A DNA stretch of 64,000 nucleotides from Marinobacterium nitratireducens (lineage in GTDB: Bacteria > Pseudomonadota > Gammaproteobacteria > Pseudomonadales > Balneatricaceae): positions 333,399 to 397,398 of the forward strand of contig NZ_BMLT01000006.1 of the NCBI RefSeq assembly GCF_014645375.1, in the 5' to 3' direction. Shown in pieces: positions 47,538-55,892 of this stretch. Positions within the stretch are counted from its first letter, which is position 1; each line of letters starts with the position of its first letter. The notes under the pieces were generated by a model. That model did not search any database. It was not told the origin of the DNA and was given only the letters and a program-made list of their open reading frames with translations. Both the position numbers and the translations under genes were made by a program.

Positions 47538-48722
47538 ATGCAGAAACATGACGTAGTGGTAGTCAGCGGTGCCCGTACCGCGATTGGCGATTTTGGCGGC
47601 AGTCTCAAGGATCAGGCGCCGACCGATCTGGCGGGTCAGCTGGTGGCCGAAGTTGTCCGTCGTGCCGGCGTTGAGCCGGAGAGCGTGGGTCACTGCGTGT
47701 TCGGCAACGTCATTCATTCGGAGCCCGCCGACATGTACATGGGACGCGTGGCGGCGCTCAAGGGCGGCCTGCCCGAGTCCACTGCGTCGCTGACGGTCAA
47801 CCGCCTCTGCGGCAGCGGCCTGCAGGCGATCCTGACCGCCGCTCAGCAGATCGAGCTGGGTGTCTGCGATACCGCCGTGGCCGGTGGCGCCGAATCGATG
47901 AGCCGTGCGCCCTACTGGCTGCAGACCGCCCGTTTCGGCCAGCGCATGGGTAATGGCGAAATGGTCGACGCCATGACCGCGGCGCTGCACTGCCCGTTGG
48001 AAAAGGTTCATATGGGCGTGACCGCCGAGAACCTGGCCGAGAAGTATGGCATCAGCCGTGAGGAGCAGGACGCGCTGGCGACCGAAAGTCACCGCCGCGG
48101 ACAGCGCGCTACCGAGGAAGGGCGCTTCCGCGAGCAGATCCTGCCGATCGAGCTGAAATCCCGCAAGGGTACCGTGCTGTTCGAGAACGACGAGCACGTG
48201 CGCCTTGACTGCGAAGTGGCGGATATGGCCAAACTCAAGCCGGTATTCAAGCGTGACGGCACCGTCACGGCCGGTAATGCTTCGGGGCTCAACGATGCCG
48301 CGGCCGCAGTGCTGCTGATGGAAGCGAACAAGGCCGCTGCCGAAGGCCGTGAGGTGCTGGGCCGTCTGGTCGACTACAGCGTCGTCGGCGTGGAGCCGAA
48401 GTACATGGGCATAGGTCCTGTGCCGGCAATCCGCGAAATTCTGGCGCGCAACGATCTCGCTGTCGGCGACATCGACGTTTTCGAAGTCAACGAAGCGTTC
48501 GCCGCCCAGGCGCTGTCGGTGGCCCGCGAGCTGGAGATTCCGAGCGAGCGACTGAACCCCAACGGCAGCGGCGTCGGCCTTGGTCACCCGATCGGTGCCA
48601 CCGGCGCAGTGATTGCGGTCAAGGCGCTTTACGAACTCAAGCGGGTCCAGGGGCGCTACGCCATGGTCAGCCTCTGCATCGGTGGCGGCCAGGGTATCGC
48701 GGCTCTGTTCGAACGCGTCTGA
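47538..48722 (+). CDS. Acetyl-CoA acetyltransferase (thiolase)
   Basis: A 394-aa thiolase. The nucleophile is Cys91 in NRLCGSG; other catalytic motifs are NEAFAAQALSVA, NPNGSGVGLGHPIGATGA and the second Cys in SLCIGGGQG. ATG 47538 has AGGAG 7 bases upstream and gives the family's start (MQKHDVVVVSGARTAIGDFGG). It cleaves or forms 3-ketoacyl-CoA; the biosynthetic BktB/PhaA-like type is plausible. An acyl-CoA dehydrogenase follows 232 bp downstream. Confidence 0.92.
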   Translation: MQKHDVVVVSGARTAIGDFGGSLKDQAPTDLAGQLVAEVVRRAGVEPESVGHCVFGNVIHSEPADMYMGRVAALKGGLPESTASLTVNRLCGSGLQAILTAAQQIELGVCDTAVAGGAESMSRAPYWLQTARFGQRMGNGEMVDAMTAALHCPLEKVHMGVTAENLAEKYGISREEQDALATESHRRGQRATEEGRFREQILPIELKSRKGTVLFENDEHVRLDCEVADMAKLKPVFKRDGTVTAGNASGLNDAAAAVLLMEANKAAAEGREVLGRLVDYSVVGVEPKYMGIGPVPAIREILARNDLAVGDIDVFEVNEAFAAQALSVARELEIPSERLNPNGSGVGLGHPIGATGAVIAVKALYELKRVQGRYAMVSLCIGGGQGIAALFERV

Positions 48723-48954
48723 CTCAGGGCGCGCCGGGCCGGTCGTTGAGCCGGCCGGCTATACCGATTTCTTCTTGCACTCTGTCGGGCCAGGGACGGC
48801 TCTTTTTTTTGACAGAGCTATAGTTTCAGTAACGAGTGCCACCGGCATTCGTCAGGATCAGGAGGGGCAGGGAAAGCCGCCCCGATCAGGTCAACGTCAA
48901 TGGCGGCTCAGTGGTATCCGTACGCCGCCGGTACCAATTCAGAGGTGATTTTCA

Positions 48955-50751
48955 ATGCCTGAATACAAAGCTCCGTTGCGTGATATTCGATTCGCAATGC
49001 AGGAACTGCTGGATTTCGAGACGCACTACCAGAATCTGCCGGGAGGCGAGGACGCCAGCCCCGACATGGTCGAGGCGATTCTCGAAGAGGCCGGCAAGTT
49101 CGCCGCTCAGGAGCTGTCGCCGCTCAACCAGACCGGCGACAAGGGATGCACCCTGACCGACGACGGTGTCATCGCGCCGGAAGGCTTCAAGGAAGCCTAC
49201 GCCAACTATGTCGAAGGCGGCTGGGCCGGTCTTGCCCAGGATCCCGAGTACGGCGGCCAGGGCCTGCCCGAGTCGCTGGCATCCATCGTGGCGGAAATCA
49301 ACGGTACCGCCAACTGGTCCTGGGGCATGTATCCGGGCCTGTCCCACGGTGCCATGGTCACCCTGGAAACCCACGCCACCGACGAGCTGCGCAACCTCTA
49401 CCTGCCGCCGCTGGTCGAAGGGCGCTGGACCGGCACCATGTGTCTGACCGAACCGCACGCCGGTTCCGACCTGGGTCTGCTGCGCACCAAGGCAGAGCCG
49501 AACGACGACGGCAGCTACAGCATCACCGGCACCAAGATCTTCATCTCCGCCGGCGAGCACGACATGGCCGAGAACATCCTGCACATCGTGCTGGCGCGCC
49601 TGCCGGATGCGCCGGCCGGCAACAAGGGCATTTCCCTGTTCCTGGTACCGCGCTACAACGTCAATGACGACGGCAGCCTGGCCGGCGCCAACAGCGTCAA
49701 GGCCGGCTCCATCGAGCACAAGATGGGCATTCACGGCAACGCCACCTGCGTGATGAATTTCGACGGCGCCCGCGGCTTCCTGCTGGGCCAGCCGAACCGC
49801 GGTCTGGCCTGCATGTTCACCTTCATGAACAATGCCCGCCTGTTCATCGCCCAGCAGGGCATCTGCCACGCCGAACTGTCCTACCAGGGCGCGCTGGCTT
49901 ACGCCAAAGAGCGTCTGCAGATGCGTTCGCAGCGTGGCGCGGTGGCGCCGGAAAAGTCCGCCGATCCGATCATCGTACACCCCGATGTTCGCCGCATGCT
50001 GCTGACGCAGAAGGCCTACGCCGAGGGTGGCCGCGCCTTCTCCTACCTGTGCGCGCAGCTGGTTGACCTGGCTCAGAAGTCGCAGGACGACGCCGAGCGC
50101 AAGCGTGCCGAGGACCGCCTGGCGCTGCTGATCCCGATCGCCAAGGGCTTCATCACTGAAGCCGGTGTCGAGGCCTCGAGCCTCGGTGTTCAGGTGTTTG
50201 GTGGTCACGGCTACATCGCCGAGTGGGGCATGGAGCAGATCCTGCGTGATTCCCGTATCGCGCCGATCTACGAAGGCACCAACGGTATCCAGGCGCTGGA
50301 CCTGCTGGGCCGCAAGGTGATGGGTAGCCAGGGGCAGCTGCTCGAGGACTTCGTCGGCGAAGTGAACGCTTTCATCGACGCCAACCGCGACAACCCCGAA
50401 GCGGGCGAGCTGGTCGTCGAGCTGGAGCGCCACGTCAAGCGCTGGAGCGAACTGACCGGTCAGGTTGCCGCCGGCATCCAGAAGGACCCGGCCACCCTGG
50501 GCTCGGCCAGCTTCGACTACCTGATGTACAGCGGCTACACCGTGCTGGCGTACATCTGGGCCATGAGTGCGGTGAAGGCGCAGCAGGCGCTGGCGAACGG
50601 CAGCAGCGAAACCGGCTTCTACCAGGCCAAGCTCGCCACCGCGCGCTTCTACTTCCGCCGCATCCTGCCGCGCAACGAAGGCCTGGCGGTCAGCCTGGTC
50701 GACGATGCCGACACCCTGCTGTCGCTGGAAGAGGAAGCCTTCGCTTTCTGA
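48955..50751 (+). CDS. Long acyl-CoA dehydrogenase with C-terminal domain (DmdC-type)
   Basis: A 598-aa flavoprotein, longer than ordinary 380-aa acyl-CoA dehydrogenases because of a C-terminal extension (about residues 465-598, ACDH_C). Signatures: MCLTEPHAGSDLGLLRTKAEP, GMEQILRDSRIAPIYEGTNGIQALDLLGRKV. The family includes 3-methylmercaptopropionyl-CoA dehydrogenase DmdC, so DMSP-derived substrates are possible in a marine organism, but general medium-chain substrates cannot be excluded. GAGG lies before ATG 48955. A strong terminator follows. Confidence 0.9.
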   Translation: MPEYKAPLRDIRFAMQELLDFETHYQNLPGGEDASPDMVEAILEEAGKFAAQELSPLNQTGDKGCTLTDDGVIAPEGFKEAYANYVEGGWAGLAQDPEYGGQGLPESLASIVAEINGTANWSWGMYPGLSHGAMVTLETHATDELRNLYLPPLVEGRWTGTMCLTEPHAGSDLGLLRTKAEPNDDGSYSITGTKIFISAGEHDMAENILHIVLARLPDAPAGNKGISLFLVPRYNVNDDGSLAGANSVKAGSIEHKMGIHGNATCVMNFDGARGFLLGQPNRGLACMFTFMNNARLFIAQQGICHAELSYQGALAYAKERLQMRSQRGAVAPEKSADPIIVHPDVRRMLLTQKAYAEGGRAFSYLCAQLVDLAQKSQDDAERKRAEDRLALLIPIAKGFITEAGVEASSLGVQVFGGHGYIAEWGMEQILRDSRIAPIYEGTNGIQALDLLGRKVMGSQGQLLEDFVGEVNAFIDANRDNPEAGELVVELERHVKRWSELTGQVAAGIQKDPATLGSASFDYLMYSGYTVLAYIWAMSAVKAQQALANGSSETGFYQAKLATARFYFRRILPRNEGLAVSLVDDADTLLSLEEEAFAF

Positions 50752-50788
50752 TTCCCCGCTTGTTTTGATTGACTAATGGTGCCTTGTG

Positions 50789-50824
50789 CCGGTGTGGTCC
50801 GAATGGACTCCACCGGTTTTTTTT
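50789..50824 (+). terminator. Rho-independent terminator after the acyl-CoA dehydrogenase
   Basis: CCGGTGTGGTCC-GAAT-GGACTCCACCGG stem (two mismatched pairs) followed by eight T residues. Confidence 0.88.
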
Positions 50825-50859
50825 ATGTACAGGATGTACGGTCTACGTAAATTGCTCCT

Positions 50860-51340
50860 GCATTGACGATATTCCCGACATCCCTGTCGGTCACCATTTT
50901 TTGCTCCTGCAAAAATGGCGTTTCCGCGGGGCGGCCTTCCGCCATCCCTGGCGGTCATGCCGCGGGTGCATGGATGCACACGACTGCATGGATGCAGAAG
51001 TTAGGGCGACGCAGGATGCCAAAGCCGAGGAGCGGCTTCTGTCCGCGCGCAGTGGAGTTTGAATAGGCTAGGCATGTCGCCGACTCATTGATGGGTTGCG
51101 CCGCGTCAACCTCGCGGAAAGCGTTAAACACTGTGCCAATGCGGCTCCACCCATCCTACTTTTGCCACCCTGCCGTGAGCGCAGGGGGGCGCAGGAACGG
51201 CGATGTACAGGATGTACGGCAGAAAACAGCTCCTGCGTTTCCCGCATTTCCGCGGGGCGGCCTTCCGCCATCCCTGTCGGTCTACGACAATTGCTCCTGC
51301 ATTGTCGATATTCCCGCCGTCCCTGGCGGTCACCCCTCCG
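50860..51340. repeat. Cluster of CCGCCATCCCTGGCGGTC / TTGCTCCTGCA REP-like units
   Basis: At least four CCG-C/A-CATCCCTG-GCGGTC palindromes (50876, 50939, 51267, 51313) are each preceded by a GCTCCTGCA motif. A GATGGGTTGCGCCGCG-CCACCCATCCTAC element lies at about 51089-51160. The gap 50752-51726 contains no convincing gene; short ORFs here are repeat translations. Confidence 0.75.
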
Positions 51341-51704
51341 CGCACAATATGCGCAATATAGCCGCAAAGTTCTGAAAACTCTTTATCGCCGCAAGCTCCA
51401 CAGCTCCCGGGCTGCTGGTTAGTTTGTAATCGTCTGCCGGGTCGTTTCGCGGACACGCAGCTTGCCTGCGGGCTCTCCTGGGCCTGTACGCCGGCGCATG
51501 GCGACGCAGCGCTAAGAAGCTCAGGGCGCGGTCGACTGAACCCTCAGTGGCGGCCTGACAGCGTGATGACAGTTTCGGGGGATACCTTCGGTAGTGAGCG
51601 ACCACCATCCCCGGTCTCCGGATGCTCGACGTTTAATCCAGCAGGTCCCTGATCGTGCTGCCTGACCGGCGGCAGGGGCAGGTCTTGCCTCAAGCAAGCG
51701 GCTT

Positions 51705-51712
51705 AACAATAA
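51705..51712 (+). promoter_or_regulatory. Candidate Hfq/Crc (CA-motif) site before the ATP-grasp gene
   Basis: AACAATAA (AANAANAA) lies 4 bases before the GAGG ribosome-binding site of the gene at 51727, a position where Hfq/Crc binding would block translation. Confidence 0.5.
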
Positions 51713-51726
51713 CACTGAGGTACGGA

Positions 51727-53001
51727 ATGAATATCACCGGCATGCTTAATGGTTCAAAGCTCCTGAATTACGTAGGCTTTCCCACATCGGAGGTGCTGGG
51801 ACCCGAAGCCAGCGAAGACGACATCAAGGGAATGATCGAGCGCCATGGGTCCGTTTTCATCAAGCCGCTGTTCAAGGGCGGTGTCGGCAAGAAGGGAAAA
51901 TCCGGACTGATCGGTCGCGCCGAAGACCTCAAGACCGCGCTGCGGGAGAAGGAACGGCTCTATTTTGCCGAGCACGTCCATGGCAACACCCGCGTCAAGG
52001 CCCAGGGCGTGACATTCGAGGGGGCGGTGCCGGCCGAGCACGAGGTCTATTTTTCGATCAGCGACTCGACCCGCTTCCGCGCCCCGACCATCACCATTAC
52101 CCACAAGGGCGGTGTCGATATCGAGGAGCTGGATCCGTCCGAGATCGTCGAGGTGCCGTTCGAGGCGCTGACCGGCCTGAAGGCTTTCGTCATCGCCAAC
52201 GCGCTGTCCGATATCGGTGCGCCGAAGGAGATCGTATCGCCGCTGGTGCAGTACCTGCCGAGACTCTGGGAGCTGTTCCATCATTACGGCATGACCACGC
52301 TGGAGCTCAATCCGATCCGCATGAAGCCGGGACCGGGCGGCCGCCTGATTCCGGTGGCGTGCGATTTCAAGTGCGGCTTCGACCGCGACGATCCGCGCTG
52401 GCAGCGGCTGAACCTGCCCAATCACCTCTTCGCCGCCGACTACTCCGACTTCGAGCAGGAGATCAACCAGCTGCGCACCTACCAGGGGCAGAGCGACGTC
52501 TACGTCATCAACGATCAGGGCACGGTGCTGGCCCCGACCTTCGGTGGCGGCGCCAACTCGGCGGTGACCGAAGCGCTGGGCGACCGCGCCATCATCTCGT
52601 CGGACTTCGGCGGAAATCCCCCCTACGAAAAGATGCGCGACGTGGCCCGTATCAGCTTCAAACACTGGCTGGCGCAGAGCAACGTGCTGTTCATTATCGG
52701 CGGCAAGTCCAACAACACCGATATCGAAACCACCTTCCGCGCCATGGCCGACGCGCTGCGCGACTACTTCAACCAGCATGGACCGGTTCCCCTCTATGTC
52801 GTGATCGGGCGGGGCGGTCCCAACCTGATCCGGGGCATGGGCGCCTTCAAGGACACCCTGGATGCGCTGGGGTTGCCGTACCGCATGTTCGGCTTCGATT
52901 CGGCAATGAGCGAGGTGGTCAATTACGCCCTGCATGCCGATGACTGGATGCGCAATGGCGGGCGCGAGCAGGTGGCGAAGAAACTCGGTATCGCGGCCTG
53001 A
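51727..53001 (+). CDS. ATP-grasp/citrate-binding subunit of an ATP-citrate-lyase-like enzyme
   Basis: A 424-aa protein that can be aligned along the N-terminal part of ATP-citrate lyase (AclB-like). ATP-grasp: FIKPLFKGGVGKKGKSGLIGR, THKGGVDIEELDPSEIVEV, MTTLELNPI. Citrate-binding-type domain: FGGGANS (Gly273-275), IIGGKSNNTDIETTF (Asn330, Thr331) and GRGGPNLIRGM (Arg362). These occupy the positions I recall as citrate contacts in human ACLY (Gly309, Asn346, Thr348, Arg379), though the N/T spacing is one residue shorter. It would phosphorylate and activate a carboxylic acid with ATP. GAGG precedes ATG 51727; the partner subunit follows 44 bp downstream. Confidence 0.8.
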   Translation: MNITGMLNGSKLLNYVGFPTSEVLGPEASEDDIKGMIERHGSVFIKPLFKGGVGKKGKSGLIGRAEDLKTALREKERLYFAEHVHGNTRVKAQGVTFEGAVPAEHEVYFSISDSTRFRAPTITITHKGGVDIEELDPSEIVEVPFEALTGLKAFVIANALSDIGAPKEIVSPLVQYLPRLWELFHHYGMTTLELNPIRMKPGPGGRLIPVACDFKCGFDRDDPRWQRLNLPNHLFAADYSDFEQEINQLRTYQGQSDVYVINDQGTVLAPTFGGGANSAVTEALGDRAIISSDFGGNPPYEKMRDVARISFKHWLAQSNVLFIIGGKSNNTDIETTFRAMADALRDYFNQHGPVPLYVVIGRGGPNLIRGMGAFKDTLDALGLPYRMFGFDSAMSEVVNYALHADDWMRNGGREQVAKKLGIAA

Positions 53002-53045
53002 AAGCCCGGCGACGCGACGATAAAAAATAAAGAGGAGCACAGAGC

Positions 53046-55751
53046 ATGTATCAGCAAGGCGTAGGCGACTTCAAATATTTTGTCGGCATCCATACCCTTG
53101 AGCAGATCGCGACCCGGGATGACCGTGTCTGCGTACTCAATATCCTCGGCGGCGAATCCAGCGCGGTGACGCCGGTCAGTCATGCCTTTTCCGGCGGCAA
53201 CGTGGTGTTCGGTACCGCCCCGGGCAAGCGTGGCCAGGTACTCAAGACCCCCGCGGGCGAGGTTCCGGTCTACAACAACGTCCGCGAGGGGCTGGACGCG
53301 GGACACGACTTCAATACCGGCGTGGTGTATCTGCCGCCGTCCGGTGTGCGTGACGGGGTGGCGGAGCTGATCCGGGTCAATCCGCGGCTGCGCAAGGTGA
53401 TCATCATCACCGAAAAGGTGGCCGTGCATGATGCGCGTGAAATTCGCGCCATGGCGCAGCAGGCCGGAGTCGATGTCTTCGGTGCCAACTGTCTGGGCGT
53501 CGCCGACGCCTGGAACCGGGTCCGCATCGGTGGCGCGCTCGGCGGTGACGCGCCGGACGAATCCCTGCTGCAGGGCTCGGTCGCGGTCTATTCCAACTCG
53601 GGCAACTTCACCACCACCATCGCCCAGTATCTGGCCACCGAGGGCTGGGGCACGACCACTTCGGTCTCCAGCGGCAAGGACGTGTACATTCACTTTGCGC
53701 TGCCGGAATTCGCCTATGCACTGTCGAACGACCGCCGCTCCAGGGCGGCGGTGGTGTACATCGAGCCCGGCGGCTATTACGAGCACAGCCTTGAATTCAC
53801 CAAGCCGGTGGTCGCCTGCGTGGTCGGACGCTGGAAAGCCAAACTGACCCGGGCCGTCGGCCACGCCGGTGCGCTGGCCGGCAGCGGCGACGATGCGCAG
53901 GCCAAGGAAAAATGGTTTCAGCAGACATTTGGCGTCGACGAGATTTTCACCCCCGACAACCCGGTGGTATCGCCGCGGGGCGCGGTGGTGACCAATATCG
54001 CCCATATTCCGCTGGCACTGACCCGGGTCATGGAGCTCAACAACCGGGCACCCGACTTCGCCCCGCGGGGCGACCTCTCGCTCAAGCCCTGGTTCGGCGA
54101 CAATCGCGGCCTGGAGCTGCCGCCGGAGCTGGACCTGCCGGTGCAGGAGGCGATCGCGCCCTATAACCATCAGATTGCCGCGCTGGCACGGCAGATCGGC
54201 CGCAGTTTCCCGCGGCGGCCGATGAAGGACGCCTCCGGTGTCTCGCAGATGGATCCGACGTCGCAGATCACCCGGCTGCACAACCAGTCGATTCTGGATA
54301 GCGCCACCCGACCGCTGGAGAGCAACCTATGCCAGGCGCTGACCGGTGAGCACAACGGCGACAACGACAATATCCTGACCAACGTCGCGATCGCCGGTTA
54401 CCTCAATCTTCACGGCGATAGCATGATCGCGGCGGCGGATGCCGCCCGCGAGGCCGGCAACGCACCCAACGTGGTGCTGTCATCGGCGCTGGCGATGCTC
54501 GGACCGAAACGGATCGAGACGGCGCGCCAGGGCGTCGATACGCTGATCGACCTGTTCGCCCAGGCGGGACTGGAGGATGCACGCGACGAGGACTTCGACC
54601 TTTCCGGCATCGCCATCAGCGACGAGCAGGCGGCGCTGTTTTGCGGCGATAAACCCGATCCCCGCGCCGAAGCGATGCTGCGTGCGATCCGTGCCCGCGG
54701 CGGTCGCTCGGTCTTCCTCCATTTCATCGAACTCTGCGACCGTCCACTGAGCCGCGACGGCGTGCTGGCGGCGATCGCCGCGACCCTGGCCTGGGGGCCG
54801 CTGATGCGCAAGCGGATCTCCCGCACGACGGTCAGGAGTCTGCCCTGGTACCTCCGGGTCTATGCCTCCCTGATCGGCGCGTCGGCGGATGGCCGCCGTC
54901 ACCAGCCGGACAGTTACTGCGGTGTGGACAACGAAGAACTGCTCAACCGCTGGAGCGTCGGCGAAATGGCCTACCTGTCGCTAATGGGCGAGCGGGGCGA
55001 TGATGCCTCCCTCTACGCCTTCCAGGTGCTCACAGGGCTTTTGACCAGCAACGGACCGGGCAGCATCTCGGCGCAGGGCTGCAAGGGGGCGGTGTCGTCG
55101 GATGGCCCCGAAACCCCACAGCGGGTGCAGATCAACAAGGCCATGATCGGCTTCCTCAGCCATACCGGTTTTTCCCACGGCGGCGCCGGTTACGAGGGCA
55201 TCACCTTCCTGGTCGATCGTTTCCGGGAGACGGGGCTCAGCGATGCCGGCGATGCCGGCCACGGTCTGGACCTCGATGCCATGGCCTGCGACTACGCGGC
55301 GCAATACCGACAGGCGAAACAGGCGGCAAAGGACGCCGGCGCCGGTCGTATCGGGGCGATCGCCGGCATCAACCACCCGGTGTTCAAGGACAAGCCGGTG
55401 AACCGGGATCCGCGGGAGGTCTTTATCGCCAGACTGTTTGCCGACAGGGATGACTACAATGTGTTCCATGAATACTACAAAAAGCTCGTGAAGGCGCTGT
55501 TTCAGACCGGCGCGACCCGCAATGTCTTCTGCGTCAACATCGATGGCGTGATCAGCGCCCTGCTGCTGAAGATGCTGTGGCCCCGGTTCCGTGCCGGCAC
55601 GCTCGACGAGCAGGCGCTGGAGGTGGCGGCGTTCACGATATTTCTCTACGGTCGGATGATCGGGTGCGCGGCGGAGATAGACGACCATATCAACAGGGGC
55701 AAGAATATGGACACGCGAACGCCTGCATCCCGGCTGGAAATGGTGTCCTGA
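53046..55751 (+). CDS. CoA-ligase/citrate-synthase-like fusion subunit, ATP-citrate-lyase-like
   Basis: A 901-aa protein. Residues about 1-330 are a CoA-binding/CoA-ligase domain with the phospho-histidine loop VGHAGALAGSGDD (His273), as in succinyl-CoA synthetase alpha and ACL. A poorly recognised middle region (about 380-600) follows. Residues about 600-895 are citrate-synthase-like: FSHGGAGYEG, GINHPVF (His777), VNIDGVISALLLKML (Asp833), YGRMIGCAAEIDDHINRG (Arg870). The first active-site His expected in the SGAH motif of ACL is Gln677 here (SISAQG). It is longer than the usual bacterial AclA (about 610 aa). It probably forms a CoA-thioester and then splits it, but the substrate may not be citrate. 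Confidence 0.75.
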   Translation: MYQQGVGDFKYFVGIHTLEQIATRDDRVCVLNILGGESSAVTPVSHAFSGGNVVFGTAPGKRGQVLKTPAGEVPVYNNVREGLDAGHDFNTGVVYLPPSGVRDGVAELIRVNPRLRKVIIITEKVAVHDAREIRAMAQQAGVDVFGANCLGVADAWNRVRIGGALGGDAPDESLLQGSVAVYSNSGNFTTTIAQYLATEGWGTTTSVSSGKDVYIHFALPEFAYALSNDRRSRAAVVYIEPGGYYEHSLEFTKPVVACVVGRWKAKLTRAVGHAGALAGSGDDAQAKEKWFQQTFGVDEIFTPDNPVVSPRGAVVTNIAHIPLALTRVMELNNRAPDFAPRGDLSLKPWFGDNRGLELPPELDLPVQEAIAPYNHQIAALARQIGRSFPRRPMKDASGVSQMDPTSQITRLHNQSILDSATRPLESNLCQALTGEHNGDNDNILTNVAIAGYLNLHGDSMIAAADAAREAGNAPNVVLSSALAMLGPKRIETARQGVDTLIDLFAQAGLEDARDEDFDLSGIAISDEQAALFCGDKPDPRAEAMLRAIRARGGRSVFLHFIELCDRPLSRDGVLAAIAATLAWGPLMRKRISRTTVRSLPWYLRVYASLIGASADGRRHQPDSYCGVDNEELLNRWSVGEMAYLSLMGERGDDASLYAFQVLTGLLTSNGPGSISAQGCKGAVSSDGPETPQRVQINKAMIGFLSHTGFSHGGAGYEGITFLVDRFRETGLSDAGDAGHGLDLDAMACDYAAQYRQAKQAAKDAGAGRIGAIAGINHPVFKDKPVNRDPREVFIARLFADRDDYNVFHEYYKKLVKALFQTGATRNVFCVNIDGVISALLLKMLWPRFRAGTLDEQALEVAAFTIFLYGRMIGCAAEIDDHINRGKNMDTRTPASRLEMVS

Positions 55752-55759
55752 CCGCGGCT

Positions 55760-55788
55760 TTCGGAGCACGGCAGTGTCGTGCTCCGAA
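55760..55788 (+). terminator. Hairpin after the lyase-like operon
   Basis: A perfect 11-bp stem TTCGGAGCACG / CGTGCTCCGAA with a 7-base loop, 9 bases after the stop. No T-tract, so it may terminate, attenuate or stabilise the mRNA end before maeB. Confidence 0.6.
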
Positions 55789-55892
55789 GTATCCCGGACA
55801 CTGACATCTTAATGGTGTATAGAAGGAATTCGGCGGCCCGGACGTTCGCCGTTCAGGCACTTTGAGTGGTAACCGGAGTAAGAGGAAGCTCG

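Noticed and set aside
51068..51456. Overlapping ORFs in the 50.8-51.7 kb gap
   Set aside because: They translate REP-like repeats in several frames and share peptides such as DGG-PRGN for that reason.
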